A stretch of DNA of 64,000 nt from Centropus unirufus. Taxonomy: Eukaryota; Chordata; Aves; Cuculiformes; Centropidae. The DNA lies in NCBI GenBank assembly GCA_013397695.1, contig VYZI01001052.1, positions 1 to 64,000 on the forward strand, given 5' to 3'. A program made the position numbers and the translations under genes. This document shows, one piece after another, positions 48,161 through 63,709 of the stretch. Numbering within the stretch: position 1 is the stretch's first letter; each line of letters begins with the position of its first letter. Below the pieces are notes generated by a model, which was not told the DNA's origin, did not search any database, and saw nothing but the letters and a program-made list of their open reading frames with translations.

Positions 48161-51100
48161 CTTCGGAGTTTTCAATTCAATTTTTTTGTAAATTACATGT
48201 CGCGAAATCACCCCAGTTTCTTCTGGGTATGAAGAGAAGACGTTGGACTTTCATTCTGGAGAATTTCTTGCTGTTGAGACTCCAGATGAAAGAGAAAAGG
48301 TGTGTTTAACCCCGCGTTGTGAAGCCAAACAGACCCCGGGAGCGGCAAACTTTTGTTTTTCCTTCTAAATTGAAATAAAACCCGTATATAAAAAGTCTCA
48401 TTCATAATGCAGGCTTATTCTTTAGGGGGTTTTCTTCAAATTAAGATAGAAACCGAGGGGGAAGCTTCAGTATTTCTGTCGTAAATTGATTTCAAAGAGG
48501 AGGAAGTAACACAATTTCATGGCTGAGCTTTGAATATGGGTAAAGATTCGACTCCCTTACCATATCTTTAACTATTAAAGATACGGTATTTCCATAGAAT
48601 TTCGTGTTTCGGGAGAATAAGAGTCCTGCGGAGAAATATATATAATGTTGAAAAGTGTCTATAACTTGCCAGGACTCTGTTTCTTAATGTTGTTCTGTAA
48701 GGGAATAGCAAGAATTTGGTATTTTGAAAAATAGTTTCTTTTTAAAAAATGAAGCTGTCAATGCCTCGTTAATGTTTATAAAATCCGGATAAACTGCTAG
48801 TTTAACACATTCTCAGTTAAAGTAGTATAAACTATTATTCTTTAAGACTCACAGAATTCAGAAACAGGCTTGTAGAGGGAAAGTGTCAACCAGGTATGGA
48901 AGCACCAATATGTGTCACATACCACTTAGCTATTAATGGAGCCGATTGAAGCCTCAGTTCTTACAAAAGGAATTAAATAATGTGGGAAAATGGCCTGTGT
49001 GGACAAAATGCTTCAGCCTCAATGTTATCTATAAATATTTTAGCTCAGATTGTTGCAGTTGTTTTCCTTGTTCACAGGTTTCTAAAGCCCACAGTTTTCC
49101 TCTTCAAAGGAAACCACTTGTCAGTTTATTTTTTCATCCAAGTTCTCAGAATATTGAAATAATTTTCAGACCCTTCACGTTAATTATAACTGGCTTTAAT
49201 TATTATGATCCCACTTAATTATCATCTCACAAATTGCCAACAGAAATTAATTATTTTTTTAAGGGACTGCTACAAATATTTTGGGTTCATTTTTATTAAA
49301 TCAGAATATAAAAGCCTGGACTGGCTTCTAAATAAAAAGCAGGCAGGTTTTTTCCTTTGATTGATAAAAATTATTTATGCCCAAGCATACTATTTTGCCT
49401 CACTATACCTTAATGAAACTTGTCCTGCAAAAGGTCAGTGAACTGTGTCTGGAGTATATTTTCTAGCATGGGTGAATTTGATATTCTAGAAGCAAAGTAG
49501 TATGTTGCAAAAGGCCTTGGCATTTATTTTCATTCGTTAAGTGCTGAAGACACAATTAAGTTATGCTTAATAGTAAGTAGTTTTAGTTGAATTGTAATCG
49601 ATCAAAATTACAAGGACTTTAGGAGATAGATTAGAATGGAAAAGTTAAAACAATGAACTATCACTTTTTGATATTATCTTCTAGTTGTAATTTTATTTTG
49701 TTGTGCCTGCATGCAGGCCAGTTCACTTTGAAGGAGAGAAAGAATAAAAATTATGCTTTTTGCTACCCCACAGTAAAAAACAGGCTGTGAGGCATACTGA
49801 AGTGGGCTGTGAAATCTGCCATGCTTCTCATGTGAACATGATGTTCCCACATCAACATCTAGACCAAAACTACAGTAGCCATAGAGTTTGAAAGCTCAGG
49901 ATGGTAAAATAAATGAATAGGAATATTCTTCTGAACAGTAAAAATGCTGTTGCTGGTAGCAAGATGAGGACATTATACTTATTTTCCAGGTTAAGTGGGA
50001 GGAAATGGGCATTAAAGAGAATCAGACTAAGTAATACAAAAGACAGAGTTGGGAAGGGTTGTCATCTATCCATGTTTGTTTAATGTAATGCATATTCTTC
50101 TCAGCATAAGAAGTTTACTGTGCTTTAATATCTGTAACTTTGATGATTTAGTGTTACATCTTTACAAATCCAGTTTATTACTGGATTAAATGGGTCATGA
50201 AGCAGAGAGCATATGGGACTAGACAGTAACAGCTGGTGCAAGAGTGGAGCAGTAGTCCCAGGACCAGAACCTCTTCACCAGCTCCGTCCCTTACATCCAC
50301 ATTTGGGCAAGTTTCTCTTCAAGCTCACTCTTTGCATATCTATTCTTAGTCTATAAGGAGAGGAGAGATTTCATTCCTTCCACCACAATCAGGCTGAAGG
50401 TTAACGATAAAGACATGAGGTAGAAAGAGGTGAGAGAGGAGCTCTTGGGTCTTAATCCCTAAGTAGCAGTAGTCACAGGAACTGCATCCACAGCACATAA
50501 GTATTGCAGTGACAAGTATAAAATGGACAAGATTGTCTCTAGTTTTATGAGGAAAGCAGATGAAGGATTTGTCCTAAGGATTTCAAGTAACAGAATTTAT
50601 GGCTTCCCACTTTTAGTTCTGGGTGGGTTTGTGTAAATCTGCATGTTTTAAACACTTCCCTGATCTAGCTGCCAATTATTTGAAGTTGTACTTATGAAGT
50701 TATTTGCTTTTCCCCAGTAGTCCAAGGCAATGGCATACTTGGCAGCTTACCTCTATCATTATATATCAGCATCCTTTATTGTATCTCTTTGTTAATGATC
50801 AAACCAGCCCTGTTCTGCACAAAGCATTATTCCTGGCCTATTTCTGAGCAGTGACAATTCTCCTAGTCTTCTCAAGCATTTCTGCAAAAGCCCTTTTTTT
50901 TTTTTTTTTTTTAATTAAAGGGAGAAGCTGTGGAGATAGGAAGTGCTGTGAAAGGGGGATGCTTTTCTAGGGTTATTTCCTCATCCCTGTCCTCCTCTGG
51001 CCCCAGCAATGACATTTTCTAGTTAATCAATAAAATAAACTTGCAGAATCTATGAATAATTTTCAGGTTTGTGTTGCAGGATACAGCTGTAAAATGCAGC

Positions 51101-52379
51101 GCTGGATCAAAATAACGATTCTCAGCATTTATAAACTAATTCATTTATAAAATAACCACAATCTACCCTACAAATACAATTGATTTTTTCCTTGAGTGTT
51201 TTCAAGATAAGAGGAAAAAAAAAGAAAAAACAAACTCAAAACAAAACAAACAAAACAAAGCAAAGCCAGCACCTCACTATGTTATTTAGCTAGTCAGTGG
51301 AAGATTATGGAATGTTTTTTCAATCTGACAGAGCAATTTTCTTACTGTCAAGTAACATTGATTGAAAAAAAAGATTTTAGAGTGAGCTGGTAATAAAAAT
51401 TGTTTGCAGTTTCCATGCGAAGAGACAAACACTTAAGTATGACTCCTTTTATACTAAATTTAGATCAAACAGCACAGAATGAAAGTTCTATTTTTCCTTT
51501 CTGTGCACTCTTATTCAAATGCAGGCTATTTATCTCCTACTCAGGACCCCAGACCGATTTCTTATGCTTCTTTAAATTGCATACTCATACTTCACCAAAC
51601 TAGAACCTCATTTCCGTGCATCATCACAAAACATGCCCTGACTTCCTTCATTGCCTAGTAGTAAAGGTGCTAGTGCAGATTACAGAAGATCCTACAAAAT
51701 GTCAGAGTATTTTCCAATACAAAAATCTTCAAAATAAAAATAGCTCACCTATAACTTAAGAAGTCATTCCTAAAATTTTATAGCGGAGAAAAAAACTTAA
51801 TTTTTTTCTTGTAAAGGCTACATAGTAGAAAAATAGACTAGATATTAGAAAACTATATGTAAATTAGATGTTCAGATTGCAGGAAGGGAATAATCAGGAT
51901 AAGACGATTGTTCAAATTTAACTGAAAGACTAAACTAATTACAGTTAATATTGTTAGCATGGGGGAGACCCATAGAAGTTATAAACTTTTGATTGAAGCA
52001 TGCTATCTATCTTCTAGACAAAGAATGATATTTCAGACATTCAGGTAAGGACTCTAAATATTCATAGTAAAATCACCATACAAAGATCAAAAGACATTAG
52101 TCAAGTCTTTGGTATGCTGTAGCTATATTTATGATAGAGTCTGATTCAACAATTATACAGTTTATACAATAGGGAAGAGTTAAGATGTCAAAGGACTGTC
52201 AAGAGTAATGAAGCTTGAATTCTTGTAGATATCTACTTCAACTAAGCTAACAAAAATATACTGATAGATATTTCAGTATTATGACAATAAAATCTCCTAA
52301 AAAAGTACTTTGTCTTCTAATCTGTCACCTAATACTACAGATCCTACCCTCATGCTGGAAGAAGAGTCAGCTAGAGCAG
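48161..52379. other. Intergenic, no gene recognised
   Basis: AT-rich, with a T-run at about 50888-50911 and A-rich tracts near 51215-51260. Short ORFs only. Confidence 0.5.
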
Positions 52380-52800
52380 AGATACACTACAAACTATCTG
52401 ACTAGCCTGTTCCAGAAAATCCTTTCTTATATTTAAGTAAAATTTCCTGTGTTTCCATTTGTGCCTGTTGCCTCCTCTCCTCACTGATACTTATAAGCCA
52501 CTGGTTCTGTTTCCTTTATTCTTCCCATCAAGTATCTGAAGACAGGGATAAGACTCCTCTAAGCCCACTCTTCTGGCTGAACAGTCTCAGCTCTTTCAGC
52601 CTCTGAGATTCTCCAGTGAGAATAATATGAGAGATTCTCCAGTGCCATAATCATCTTTGCGTTCCTTTGCTAGTCTAACCCCAGTTGTCTACAAGTCTCC
52701 ACTACAATGGGTATCCCAGAACTGGACAAAGCACTCCAGATGCTGACTGGAGGGAAAAGAGCATTTCCCTCAGTACTGTTCTGAAAATAGTATTTCTCCA
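52380..52800 (-). mobile_element. CR1 LINE fragment, minus orientation
   Basis: The plus strand shows the complement of CR1: TTTGTGCCTGTTGCCTCC, GGCTGAACAGTCTCAGCTC, TTTCAGCCTCTGAGATTCTC and CAGAACTGGACAAAGCACTC (52719-52738). A 16-bp-scale duplication (GAGATTCTCCAGTG) lies around 52606-52645. It is truncated at both ends. Confidence 0.82.
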
Positions 52801-54989
52801 GGTTTATTTGTGGAACCTATGTACAAAAAAATCTTGAATGTCAGTCCTGCTACTTTTTGACTGTTCTTAGTTAAATAGAGGTAGCTTCAAAAAACTTTGT
52901 TACCTCTCACACAGTCCATACTTTCAAGACTTGACAAGATGAGTTTGTGCTACCTAGATATGGCTCAGAGACCGTGTTGTCTGTGACTGTAGAACTTACT
53001 AAGGCTGGTTAGAACTTCGGTAAAACCACCAATTTGAAAAATATTGCTACATTCTAGGGTGAACAAAAGGCTGGGAGAAGTGGCTCTCCTGCCTGGAATA
53101 ACTTCTAAATCTTTGCTAGCCAGAAAAAAAAGGACAGAAAATTGACAGCCTGAAAAATCTAATTCCTTTCCACTTCTAAAAGCCTTTGGATCAGAGATAC
53201 TCCTCTATCTAACTGTTGTGCTTCTCTCCACCCATTTCTTGGATGAGAACCATCAATAGTACTACTAGTAGTAGGACATAGGAAACCCAGTTATGATCAG
53301 GATTTTGTTCTACTAAGTTATGTAAAATATAAATTTTGTGTTGTTTCAGTTGAAGGTAAAGAAGAAGCAGGTAAATATAGAAAGGCATAGAAATATTAGG
53401 GATATATATACAAAAGTGTGGAAATGTAACCCTATTTGTAACTCTCGGAGTTACATATAAGCCATCAATACAGAAAATCTACATCCTACCTTTCCAGTGG
53501 GGATATACATCTTATTAGATGCGAACTATCAAAGGTAGTTCTAGCCCTTGATGCTGAGTGAAGAGAAACAAGATGCCAAAAGCTTGCCTGCGAAAACACA
53601 CAGTAGGCCCAGCTCTGCACCCAGCCTATGCAGCTACACTGTTACTCTTGAGATATTTGAAGAATATGGGCAAGAAGTAAGCATGTAAGCGATCCTGGGT
53701 TTATGCATTGTGTTGCTCGGATTTACAGACTCAGCACACCCTGGAGAAGGAATGTGTTGTTAATATTGAATTATACTAATTACGAGCTCACCTACATTTG
53801 AGGAAGGTATGAATAAAACCAAGAATTGACAGTACTCACACATCGGTTTGGAAGACATAAAGGAAGAAATTCAAAACATGATTAACTGGCTTGCTCCAAA
53901 GTTTACTTCAGGAGAAATCTCTGTAGATGTTATAATGTTTCCTTAGAACTGGCTAATACAGTACAGAATTTCTCTCTGTTTCATTTTATTTAATTTGGAG
54001 AAATATTTTAGAAGATAAACTAATCATCATGTAAACTTTGTCCAGTTGAACAGACAGGCAGAAAGTTATGTTGAAATGTTCATGCTTGTTAACTATGAAA
54101 TCAAAATAATGTGCCAAACAAACTTATACAAGGATCAGTCCTAGACCTGGTGAAATTTTATTTATGAACTATATAGCACACAAGGCAGGCAAAGTGCTAT
54201 GGATACAAACAAGGAAAGAAAAGCTAGAATGACAGAGGATAGTTTATGTATTGAAAAAATGTCTGAAAAATTGGACACACTGTCTTAAAAATATGTCAGA
54301 TACTTCACATGGAAAGAAATATATCAGTTTCATAGATGCTGGACAGTAGCAGTTGAGTAGATCTATATATTCAGGTTATAGTTATAAGTTTAAAATTAAT
54401 TAACAACAGTGTGTTACTAGGTATTAGATTAGAACACAATAACGACATTTGCATCACAGATGAAGAAGATCTTCCTCTGTAGTCAGGAATGTTATCGTCT
54501 AGGTTGGAGTTTTAGGCCTAGTTTTTATTATTAAACCTCAGGTAATGAGAAGTGATGAATAAGAGAATGCACAGAAAAGAGCAACAGTAATTGTTAGAGA
54601 GATCTAAAATATATTCCCATATGGAAAGGCACATACTATTGGAGAGCCCTGATTCAAAAAGAAGGCTGTAAATCTGGAAGTTCTCCTCAGACACTAAAAA
54701 AATATGGAAATAAAAGAAGTAATCTTCCTTCAATATGTATTGTAGGAAACACAAGAAGTAATATTCTTCACTACAGCAGCAGTATGGAAATAATTTCTAA
54801 AAGGGAGTAGAGTGACACATTAGAAAATGTTATTTAGGAAGAGAGTGAGATTTCCAGGAATCCGTGAGAATGAGCAACTATCAGAAATACAATATGTTCA
54901 GTTGACTCCTGATGATGGGTAGAGAACAAAAACTGCTGATATCTAGGTACTGGTAATTATTACATAACTATAGATTAGAGGGAATCTTG
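52801..54989. other. Intergenic, no gene recognised
   Basis: AT-rich; no coding, RNA or repeat signature that I can support. Confidence 0.5.
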
Positions 54990-55480
54990 GTGGATGGAAT
55001 AGGAGTGCAGGGTGTAATACGCTTGGTATTTAGAAAAGTTTTTGGAACCACCTCCCATGGCCTTCTTATTAGGGATCTGAAGGAGTATGAGTAAGATCAA
55101 CAGACTATTAGATGTTTGAATTTGACAGTAGAAAGAGGCCAAAGGGCTGTAGTTAACAGCTTAGTGACTGCGGGCACTCAGTAAAGAAAAGAATGTCCCA
55201 GAGCTGAATGAATACTTGATATTCATTGATGTTATCAGTAAAGACCCCCATAATAAAAGAAAATGTACCTTAAGTATGTGTGAATGATGCAAAGTTAGAG
55301 AGGGTAGAGACAAAGTGAGACATTCAATTAAAAGGAACTTAATAAACCTGAGGTGTGGAACAAATGGAATCTTGTGTAGTTACAAATTAAATCTTGGGCA
55401 GTTTGTCAAAGAAGTGCAAAGTTCTTCATATGAAACAGAGCAGCTACCTGTATCAGCATGGGCCAGGAAACAACCGGTCT
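54990..55480 (+). mobile_element. Very degenerate CR1-like ORF2 remnant
   Basis: CACCTCCCATGGCCTTCTTATTAG (split across 55048-55071) resembles the CR1 reverse transcriptase end. NDAKLERVETK and KKCKVLHMKQSS in a broken plus frame (about 55285-55445) resemble the stretch downstream of the RT domain. Many stops. Assignment is tentative. Confidence 0.45.
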
Positions 55481-58400
55481 GACTTTGACAGAACATGGGG
55501 GTTATGTTCTCATTTGCTGCATCCTTAAAGACAAGTTTGCTGTCATGTCCAGAACCTTAGGAAAACCTGTAAACAGCTGGGGTGTCCAAACAAAGTATTT
55601 GGTTTTCCAACAAGCTATTACTGTAACAAAGACAATGCACAGCAGTAGTGTCTGGAGACACACAATGAACGTCATCATTCCAGACTTGGCTTCCTCCAGA
55701 AACACACAAGTGCAAGACAAAATTCAGTACATTCCCATAGGGATGCCCACAGTAGATTCATTACTTGGAAAATCATGCCTCAGAGACACTGTTTAGACGG
55801 GGCAATAATTCAGCTGCTGTTAAGTCCTTACAACTCTACGAGAGTTGGCAGAGTTCAGTGGGAAAACTTACTGCCCAGTGTAGCTCTGCAGGAGCCAACA
55901 CAAGGAGAGGAACTGATCAGTCTTGACTGTGTAGCAAACATTGTATTTACAATGTTTTAAAGTTACATCCCTTTATCTTAACCAATAGTCAATGTATCAT
56001 GACACCAGTGCCGCTTCAAGTTCCAGGTTAGAAAGAAGTCTAGGGCTAAGAGAAGCAGTCATGTGCCAGCTGTCGTTGCTGATTAGCTGGTTTGCTGTCC
56101 CTTGCTCAAATGCAAAAGTAGATTTGCATGATGTGGTATAGAGCCCCGAACTCCATGGACCACATTGTTCCTGGGAAAACCACATGGAGTGCCTGTTGGA
56201 GAGGTCTGACAGGGCTTTATTGTCTCTCTAGGAGAAGCCCAGGGCCCAGGAAGAAAACAATATGGGCAAAGGGGCATGCCTGCCCCCAGTTGCAGGTTAT
56301 TGACCCTGTCCCTTCTCTCACATGTCCTAAACCAGCATGACGAATTAGGTGCAGTACTATCTTCCCAACATCTCAAACCTGATATAGGAGTTCCTCCAGT
56401 CTTTCTTCACAGACCTATTTAGCTACAGTAGGTATTCAGTGTGCTACCAGCACCCTGCCCATGCCAAGGGGGCAGACAGGCTCTAGATGGGGGCAACTGC
56501 CAGGCTGCAGTCAGAAGTCATAAGTGGATGATTTCTAAGACTGATAATGAAGGAGAGACCTGTGTATCTTACTAAGGCTGAATATTGTGCATGGTGTGGA
56601 AGGGATGAGGCCCATGCAAGCCATCACCTTCTGAGGCAGAGTAACACATCACACTCAACTCCAGGGCCATGCTAGGCTGGCCATGAACAGTTGTCCTGAC
56701 AGCTGATAAGTTCTTGTGTGAGAGAAACAACCCAGAAAGTGTATTTTTGCAGTCCAAGTAGAAAAATCACTGATTTGAAAGGAACCCTGGAACATCTGGA
56801 CTGGTGAGGAGGAGGTGTGAGTGCTGACAGGGCCATGCAATTGCCTGGGTGTTGGGGCCTGCCAAGTAAAACATTCTTTCGGAAGTGCGTGTACAGTGTC
56901 CCTTCCTGCAATCTGATGTTGTGGAGACTAATCCTGTGAAGTTGTTTTCTATGAAGAAATAGCAATGAGCTCCTGCTGATTTGCAGAGCAACACAGCAGT
57001 GACTCAGACAACATGCACTTGCCCGTGCCCACAGCTGGTATGGTGCATGGGAAGAGAGATGACTTCTCAAAGATGTCGTCTCTGTGTGGATCATCATCTG
57101 ATCTATAAGAAGCCACTCTCTGTGCATGGCAAACTATTGTCGAACGTCAGCTGAGGCTGCTGGGCCACAACAGAGATCTCACAATTTACCAGTCCTTATG
57201 GAGTTTCTGCACTTGACAGCAAGAAGGTTGGAAACTGTCCAAAACCAGGGCAGTAGCTCAGCCTCTTGTATCTTTTACTGAGAGAAGCCTTTAAATAAAA
57301 AGATGAGAATGGAACTTTCTACCTCCGACTGCTTCATATAGTAGGGAAGGGGGAGGAGAGAGATTAAATTAGTTATCAAAGAATTCATCAGACTAAATTA
57401 ATGATCACAATTGCTCTATACCTCTTCTAATATCTGTCAAATAAATAGACATGATCAACACATCGGGAAGCTAATAGATGTAATATTTAAACGTTAGGTG
57501 ACATTGTTTGCTAGTTTTACTTAAGCAACATAAACCACTTCTGCAAATAGGCCAGTGCCAGGAGATTCCTTCCAAATGGCATATCCACATGATTCAGGAC
57601 TCAGCCTCAAGATCAAACCTTTCTGTGATTAAAATATTTCTTGCCAAATTAATGTGGTCTGCTTCATCTCAGTAAGCACAACTTTGTAGCATAGCTTACA
57701 TGCTGCACTGATGGTGGGCTATGTGGGCATGGGGATCTAGAGAATGAGGACTGCTGGGGTAGATTTAGAAGACTGAAGTTTGCCAAAAAGTCAGATCTTG
57801 TGGAATGCACTGCCTTACCGACATGTAGAGACAGGTCCCAGTTGACCCCATCACCATGCTGTCAGAATTGAATACTCTTCATTCATTCTTTTAGATATTA
57901 TGCATAAGGAGAGTTTAATGTTTGATATAAATTTCCTTATTGAGTGTATTTGGCATTACATGGGATTTGATCTAGCAAAGTGATACCTCAGTGTAGTGAA
58001 ACGGCATCGCAAGCATGATGTGGTATTTGCAATGTGGAGTCACATCACAGTGCAGGCAAGGTTCTCACTAGTGTTCTCTGTGTGCTTGTTACAACCCTGG
58101 GTGTCCCCTGTCACAGGGAAGGAACATGTTGGTTGAAACCGTCTTAAGACCATCGATCTCTTTAAGCTTTTTTTTTTTTTATTGTTCATTTTTCATAGTT
58201 TGTGTTGGGCTGAATCATATATACACCATTACCTCTCCCCACCCCACACAGTGGTCTGGCTTGATCAGGAAGATAATATTCTTTGTTAGTTGTCTGAAGA
58301 AACTTGATGATTCACTGGTGCAGCTACTTCATTTAAGATCTGGGTAGCCCATCTGTCTCCCTGGAGTTAAGTGCAGCTTTCTTTACAGTACATTGCTGCT

Positions 58401-60990
58401 CAAGCTCATTGTCTTTTTGTCCTCCTCCTCTAAGCTCTCCTCCACATTGGGGATGTGCTGGTCTGTCAAAAGTGCCCAGATTTTCAGTACAAGGGAAGAA
58501 TTTGTTTCTTTCTTCCGGATTGTCCAGATGAGATCTACTACATTTTCAGCATAGCAGATCACAGTAGTATGACCACATTGCAAAGCAATAGTACCTGTCA
58601 CATTCACAAAGGACAGATCCTGATTCCATTTTTCCTTTGAACGTTAGAGAATACTTTGAATCTGGAATGAAGCAGCAGCTGCCAATGAGAAGAACACACA
58701 AAGAACATGAAGACCTGCCCTATATGCATACAAAGTTCAAAACTACTAGTTTGAAAAAGATCAATACCTTTTCAGAATGTTTACTCACATATATTCTACC
58801 AATATAATGACTGACAGGATTTGTCTTTTCCAATATTGATCTGAAACTTGAAGCCTCAAACTCTGTTAGTATTTAATAAATGATTCTATTAAAGTCAGGA
58901 TTAAATTAATAACTATATGTTCTAATTACTCACCCTGAGATTATTGATGAAGACACAATACCCTACAGGAGCCCTATAATATTGGGCTAGACTTTAAACA
59001 CATATGAAAAAGAATCACATGAATTACCAAGAGGACATAAAATTAGAATATAAGCGAGCAGCTGAAAACTTACAAATGTACATAAAAAGATCGTGGATAT
59101 AGAGAATGTTTTCAGTACACTAAAGTCTTAGTCATTTGCCTTTGTCTCACAGAGTTAAATTTGTCTTTATTCCATCTTGTTGTGAGTCTACCCTCAGCCT
59201 ACATATGTGCTAAATGAACAAAATTTTTAGTGTCCTTGATTGAGCACTGTCACTAGTAAGTATGGCCAAGAGTTTGGACGGGGAAGCATGGTATATTAAA
59301 ATTTAATCTTCTGCCACTACAGATGCATTAGAGAGTGAAGAAAATAAAGTCATAATTTAAAAATAAACCACAACTATTCTGGAATCCTCTTTTAAGTTAG
59401 TTACAACAGAAAAGGCCTGAGTTTGGTTTTCTGACCTCTTGGTTCTATATTGACAGGATCCATAGCAAGCATAATGCATTTTTTTTTAAGCCCCAGTATC
59501 ATACTTAGCTTACCTGTTTCTTCATTCCAGGAAGAGAAACGAGGTATGGTTAATAATACACCAAATCTAAGGAGACTCCTCAATACACTTGTGCATTCCT
59601 CAAAACTTCTGCAATAGGAATCACAGTAGTTACAGCCTAGGCAAAAGCTGTGAATGGCTCTGCTAGGTGAAAGACAGTACTTGAGTAGAAGAGTTCAGTT
59701 GGGTTGCTGTAGATTGGAAGAGAGGAAAAGCAAAGATCATTCCTACATTTCTTCATGTACTCCTTTTCTGAAGTCATGCAGATTAGCTAAGGAGAAGAAA
59801 AAATAATAAAAAAAAAATTAAACATCCTCCCAACATCCCAAAAGACATATATTTTATATTGACCATGAAGACATCTAGACACAGTTTTAGAAACAATATC
59901 TGAGATGTCAGGATAATGAATTCTTCTAAGCTTTTAATGTGACTGTAGAAATAAAAAATTCCTTTGTTTTACAAAAGGTATATATGCCATCCCATTCCAT
60001 CCTTATTAAACAGATGAAGGGAAGCTATTCCTCTCCGTTTAGTATCACAATAGAGATAAACTACTTATTATATGTTCTAGTATAGCACAATTTAAAAGAG
60101 TATTAAGAAATTATGATTGTGTTTCCTACATAAAAAAACAAAGGAGAATTTATTCCTTTTTTCTTCAAAGTATAATGGAACCATTCTTTACATGTTAGTC
60201 TAGTAGGTATTCCACCTTTGGGTGTTCTCATACTATGTTATTTTTAACATCTTGAGAAAAGGACTGCTCCTTAATTTCATATATACTAATTTACTATCTC
60301 ACCTTTTTCTAGTGTAGATTTTGATCCATAAATCAACAGCTAAAGAATGAAAAGTTTGATCTTCAGCACAATAGAAAGGTGATTTTCTTATTAATTCAGG
60401 TAGCAGAAATTTATATATATAGTTATAGTAAAGGATTTTTTTTTTCTTAAAAAAAGAAAAAGGGAAAAAATCCCCAGAGCAATAATTCTAAATGAGACTA
60501 TTTAGTAAAAATCACAATTTAATATAAAGGTAATAACATAAACCAGAGAATATTCCATCTTCTGGTTAGTATGTGCTTATGGACTCAAAATAACTCACGT
60601 AAAAAACTGCTAAAAAGTATGACATTTCACATTTAAAAATTGGGAGGTGGAAAGCAAAACACAAACCCAACAGAAATGAAAGCCTGGCATCACAGACAAT
60701 GTGGAATATTTCCCTAAGTCAGAATAAACTGCCAAAACATTAAAACTCTGGCTAAAAAGTTTGAATATAAATAAAAAAAAATGGCTAATGAACAATAGCA
60801 TGAAACTAACAAGCAATTAAAGAAATTTTAAAATACTCTTTGCAGGAAACTAAAATACACACGTGCATAGCAAATCTGTTTATGCAAATCCAAGGAAAAG
60901 GGGGAAAAAAATCTCTCCAGTTTTTACCAAGGTGTATGTCGTTGAGAATCCTTTTGGAAAGCACTTTATTTTTAATTTTTTTGTTAACTT
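55481..60990. other. Intergenic, no gene confidently recognised
   Basis: A long AT-rich region. A 112-codon plus frame (55458-55796) and a 151-codon minus frame (57127-56672) are open, but neither has a motif or composition that I can link to a family. A T-run lies at about 58169-58180. No histone signals. Confidence 0.45.
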
Positions 60991-61014
60991 AGCAGACTAT
61001 GCGAGTCTGCTTAA

Positions 61015-61494
<480 letters not shown>

Positions 61495-61526
61495 AGCTTT
61501 TATTTCCTTCACCTCGACAACTCAAA

Positions 61527-61542
61527 GGCTCTTTTCAGAGCC
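61527..61542 (+). terminator. Histone mRNA 3' stem-loop (H4)
   Basis: GGCTCTTTTCAGAGCC followed by ACCCCA; loop UUUC. Downstream element CGAAAAGAGCTGCG at about 61558-61571. Confidence 0.95.
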
Positions 61543-61574
61543 ACCCCACTTCCTCTACGAAAAGAGCTGCGACA

Positions 61575-63110
61575 TTTTTTTGCCGGAAAAAACACTTTAA
61601 AGCGCAATAACGAATTTTCAGCGCTTGTCGGAACTGTTGCAAATCGACTGCTAAACGGGGCTTTGTTATTGATTAGGTGCGAAATAACTAAATGTGTCTG
61701 TGAATCTTATTAAATGTTTCTTTTTTTGCTTTTGTCCTTTGAAATTCCTTTGCGATTCCTGGATCCAAATGAAGAATGCTTGTAGTTATAATCAGACCTG
61801 AACGTTTCCTTTTAATCTTTGCTGATTTAGCATCTTTACCTGCAAAATTTCCTGTGTCTTTTTTCAAGTTTTTATGTAGTTGAGAGATAATTTTTTCATT
61901 ACGAAGAAGAGAGGAAAATAATTTTGTCACCTTGGGAAAAATGTAAAGAGTCTTTGATATGAACTTGTTTTTTTTCTATTGTTTTTAAATAAATTTTCTT
62001 TACTGTAATCTGTCTTCGGTTCCTTGTTAACCTATTTTTGTTTTAAAATCCATTTTAGGAGTTAATATAATATAGTCCTATATTTTGAGGTGGTGGGAGT
62101 TAAAGGGGTATGAACATGAACAAAATTTATGTTCTCGGCGGCATATTTTGAAAGAAAAGTCAAAGTGAGCCTTGTGTGAAGGCTTTTATCTTTCTGGCAT
62201 AGAAAGAAGAGCAGGAAGCATTTGTAAAGCAGTGATGTGTTGCCTTCATTGTCAAGTGGAAAGGTGAATAAACAATCCAACTCAAACAATGTCCATGTGA
62301 AAGCACCAAATAATCTTTATTCACCAATAGGGAAAAAAAAACAACAAAAAACTCCCACTTCTTAAAATTTATCTGAAACTATTAGTAGCCCTTAACCACT
62401 CGCAAAACATTAGCTAGCAATACATATTCGTGGCCGTTTGTTTTTCTCACAGCCTTAACTACAGTAGCAGAAAATTAAATAATGAAGTAAATCTCCATTC
62501 CCTTTAAAGCTCTTCGTTTTGCAGTATGTTCATTGTTTAAGTATTCACAAAGTCACAATATTACTTGCTGATACTTAAGATCCCTTAAACTGATTTTCCT
62601 AGAAAAAAAAAAAAATACGAGAAAAAGAGCGAGTTTTAAAGAGGCACCTCGATTGTTACGTCTTGAAACATACGTGTTCCAGTTAAAGATTTGCATCATA
62701 GTTTCTTAAGTGCCTGCCTGTGTTTTGTGGTACCAGGGGATCTTTCATTTGTGCGTTTGAGAGTTAATGTGCCTCTTACAGAAGGAGCCTCAGAGTGAGG
62801 TATTGAGGCCTTTTCTGCTTTTGCAATCAGCCACTAAGGGTAAAAACACACAAAAAAAAGCCCCCAAATCCCCAAAACCAAACACAAAACCGCCACCGCC
62901 CTAATTCCCCCAAACCTTAAAATAATTTATGAACAGCTCCTGAATTTGTCTCCACACGGTATTTAATTGATCGGGACCCACCCTGGCGGAGAGGGAAGTG
63001 AGCGCTGTGGCTGACATACAGCCCCCCCACCAAGGTTTTAACTCGCACCGAAGAAACGGAGTGGAGGCGGAGGCGCCAGCGAACTCGGCATCTTTGGGCC
63101 CAGGATGGGA
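61575..63110. other. Intergenic, no gene recognised
   Basis: AT-rich, with an A-run near 62605-62617 and an A/C-rich stretch at 62850-62915; becomes GC-rich at about 62980 toward the H3 promoter. Confidence 0.5.
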
Positions 63111-63122
63111 TTCTCACAGTAA

Positions 63123-63176
63123 CCAATGAGAGTCATTTTCCTCTCATCCAATCAGAGACGAGACGGCTCTATAAAA
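63123..63176 (+). promoter_or_regulatory. H3 promoter: two CCAAT boxes and TATA
   Basis: CCAAT at 63123-63127 and 63148-63152, TATAAAA at 63170-63176, 68 bp before the ATG. Confidence 0.9.
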
Positions 63177-63240
63177 GGAGGCGCGGCGAACGAGAGAGTG
63201 CTCAGTGGTGTTTGTTTTGCCTTGGCTGTGCAACTGCTCA

Positions 63241-63654
<414 letters not shown>

Positions 63655-63693
63655 GTTTCTAGCAAGCGCATCTTGCAGACTCGAAAACCCAAA

Positions 63694-63709
63694 GGCTCTT
63701 TTAAGAGCC
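63694..63709 (+). terminator. Histone mRNA 3' stem-loop (H3)
   Basis: GGCTCTTTTAAGAGCC followed by ACTACA; loop UUUA. Downstream element ATAGAAGAAGCTGTAG at about 63722-63737. Confidence 0.95.
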
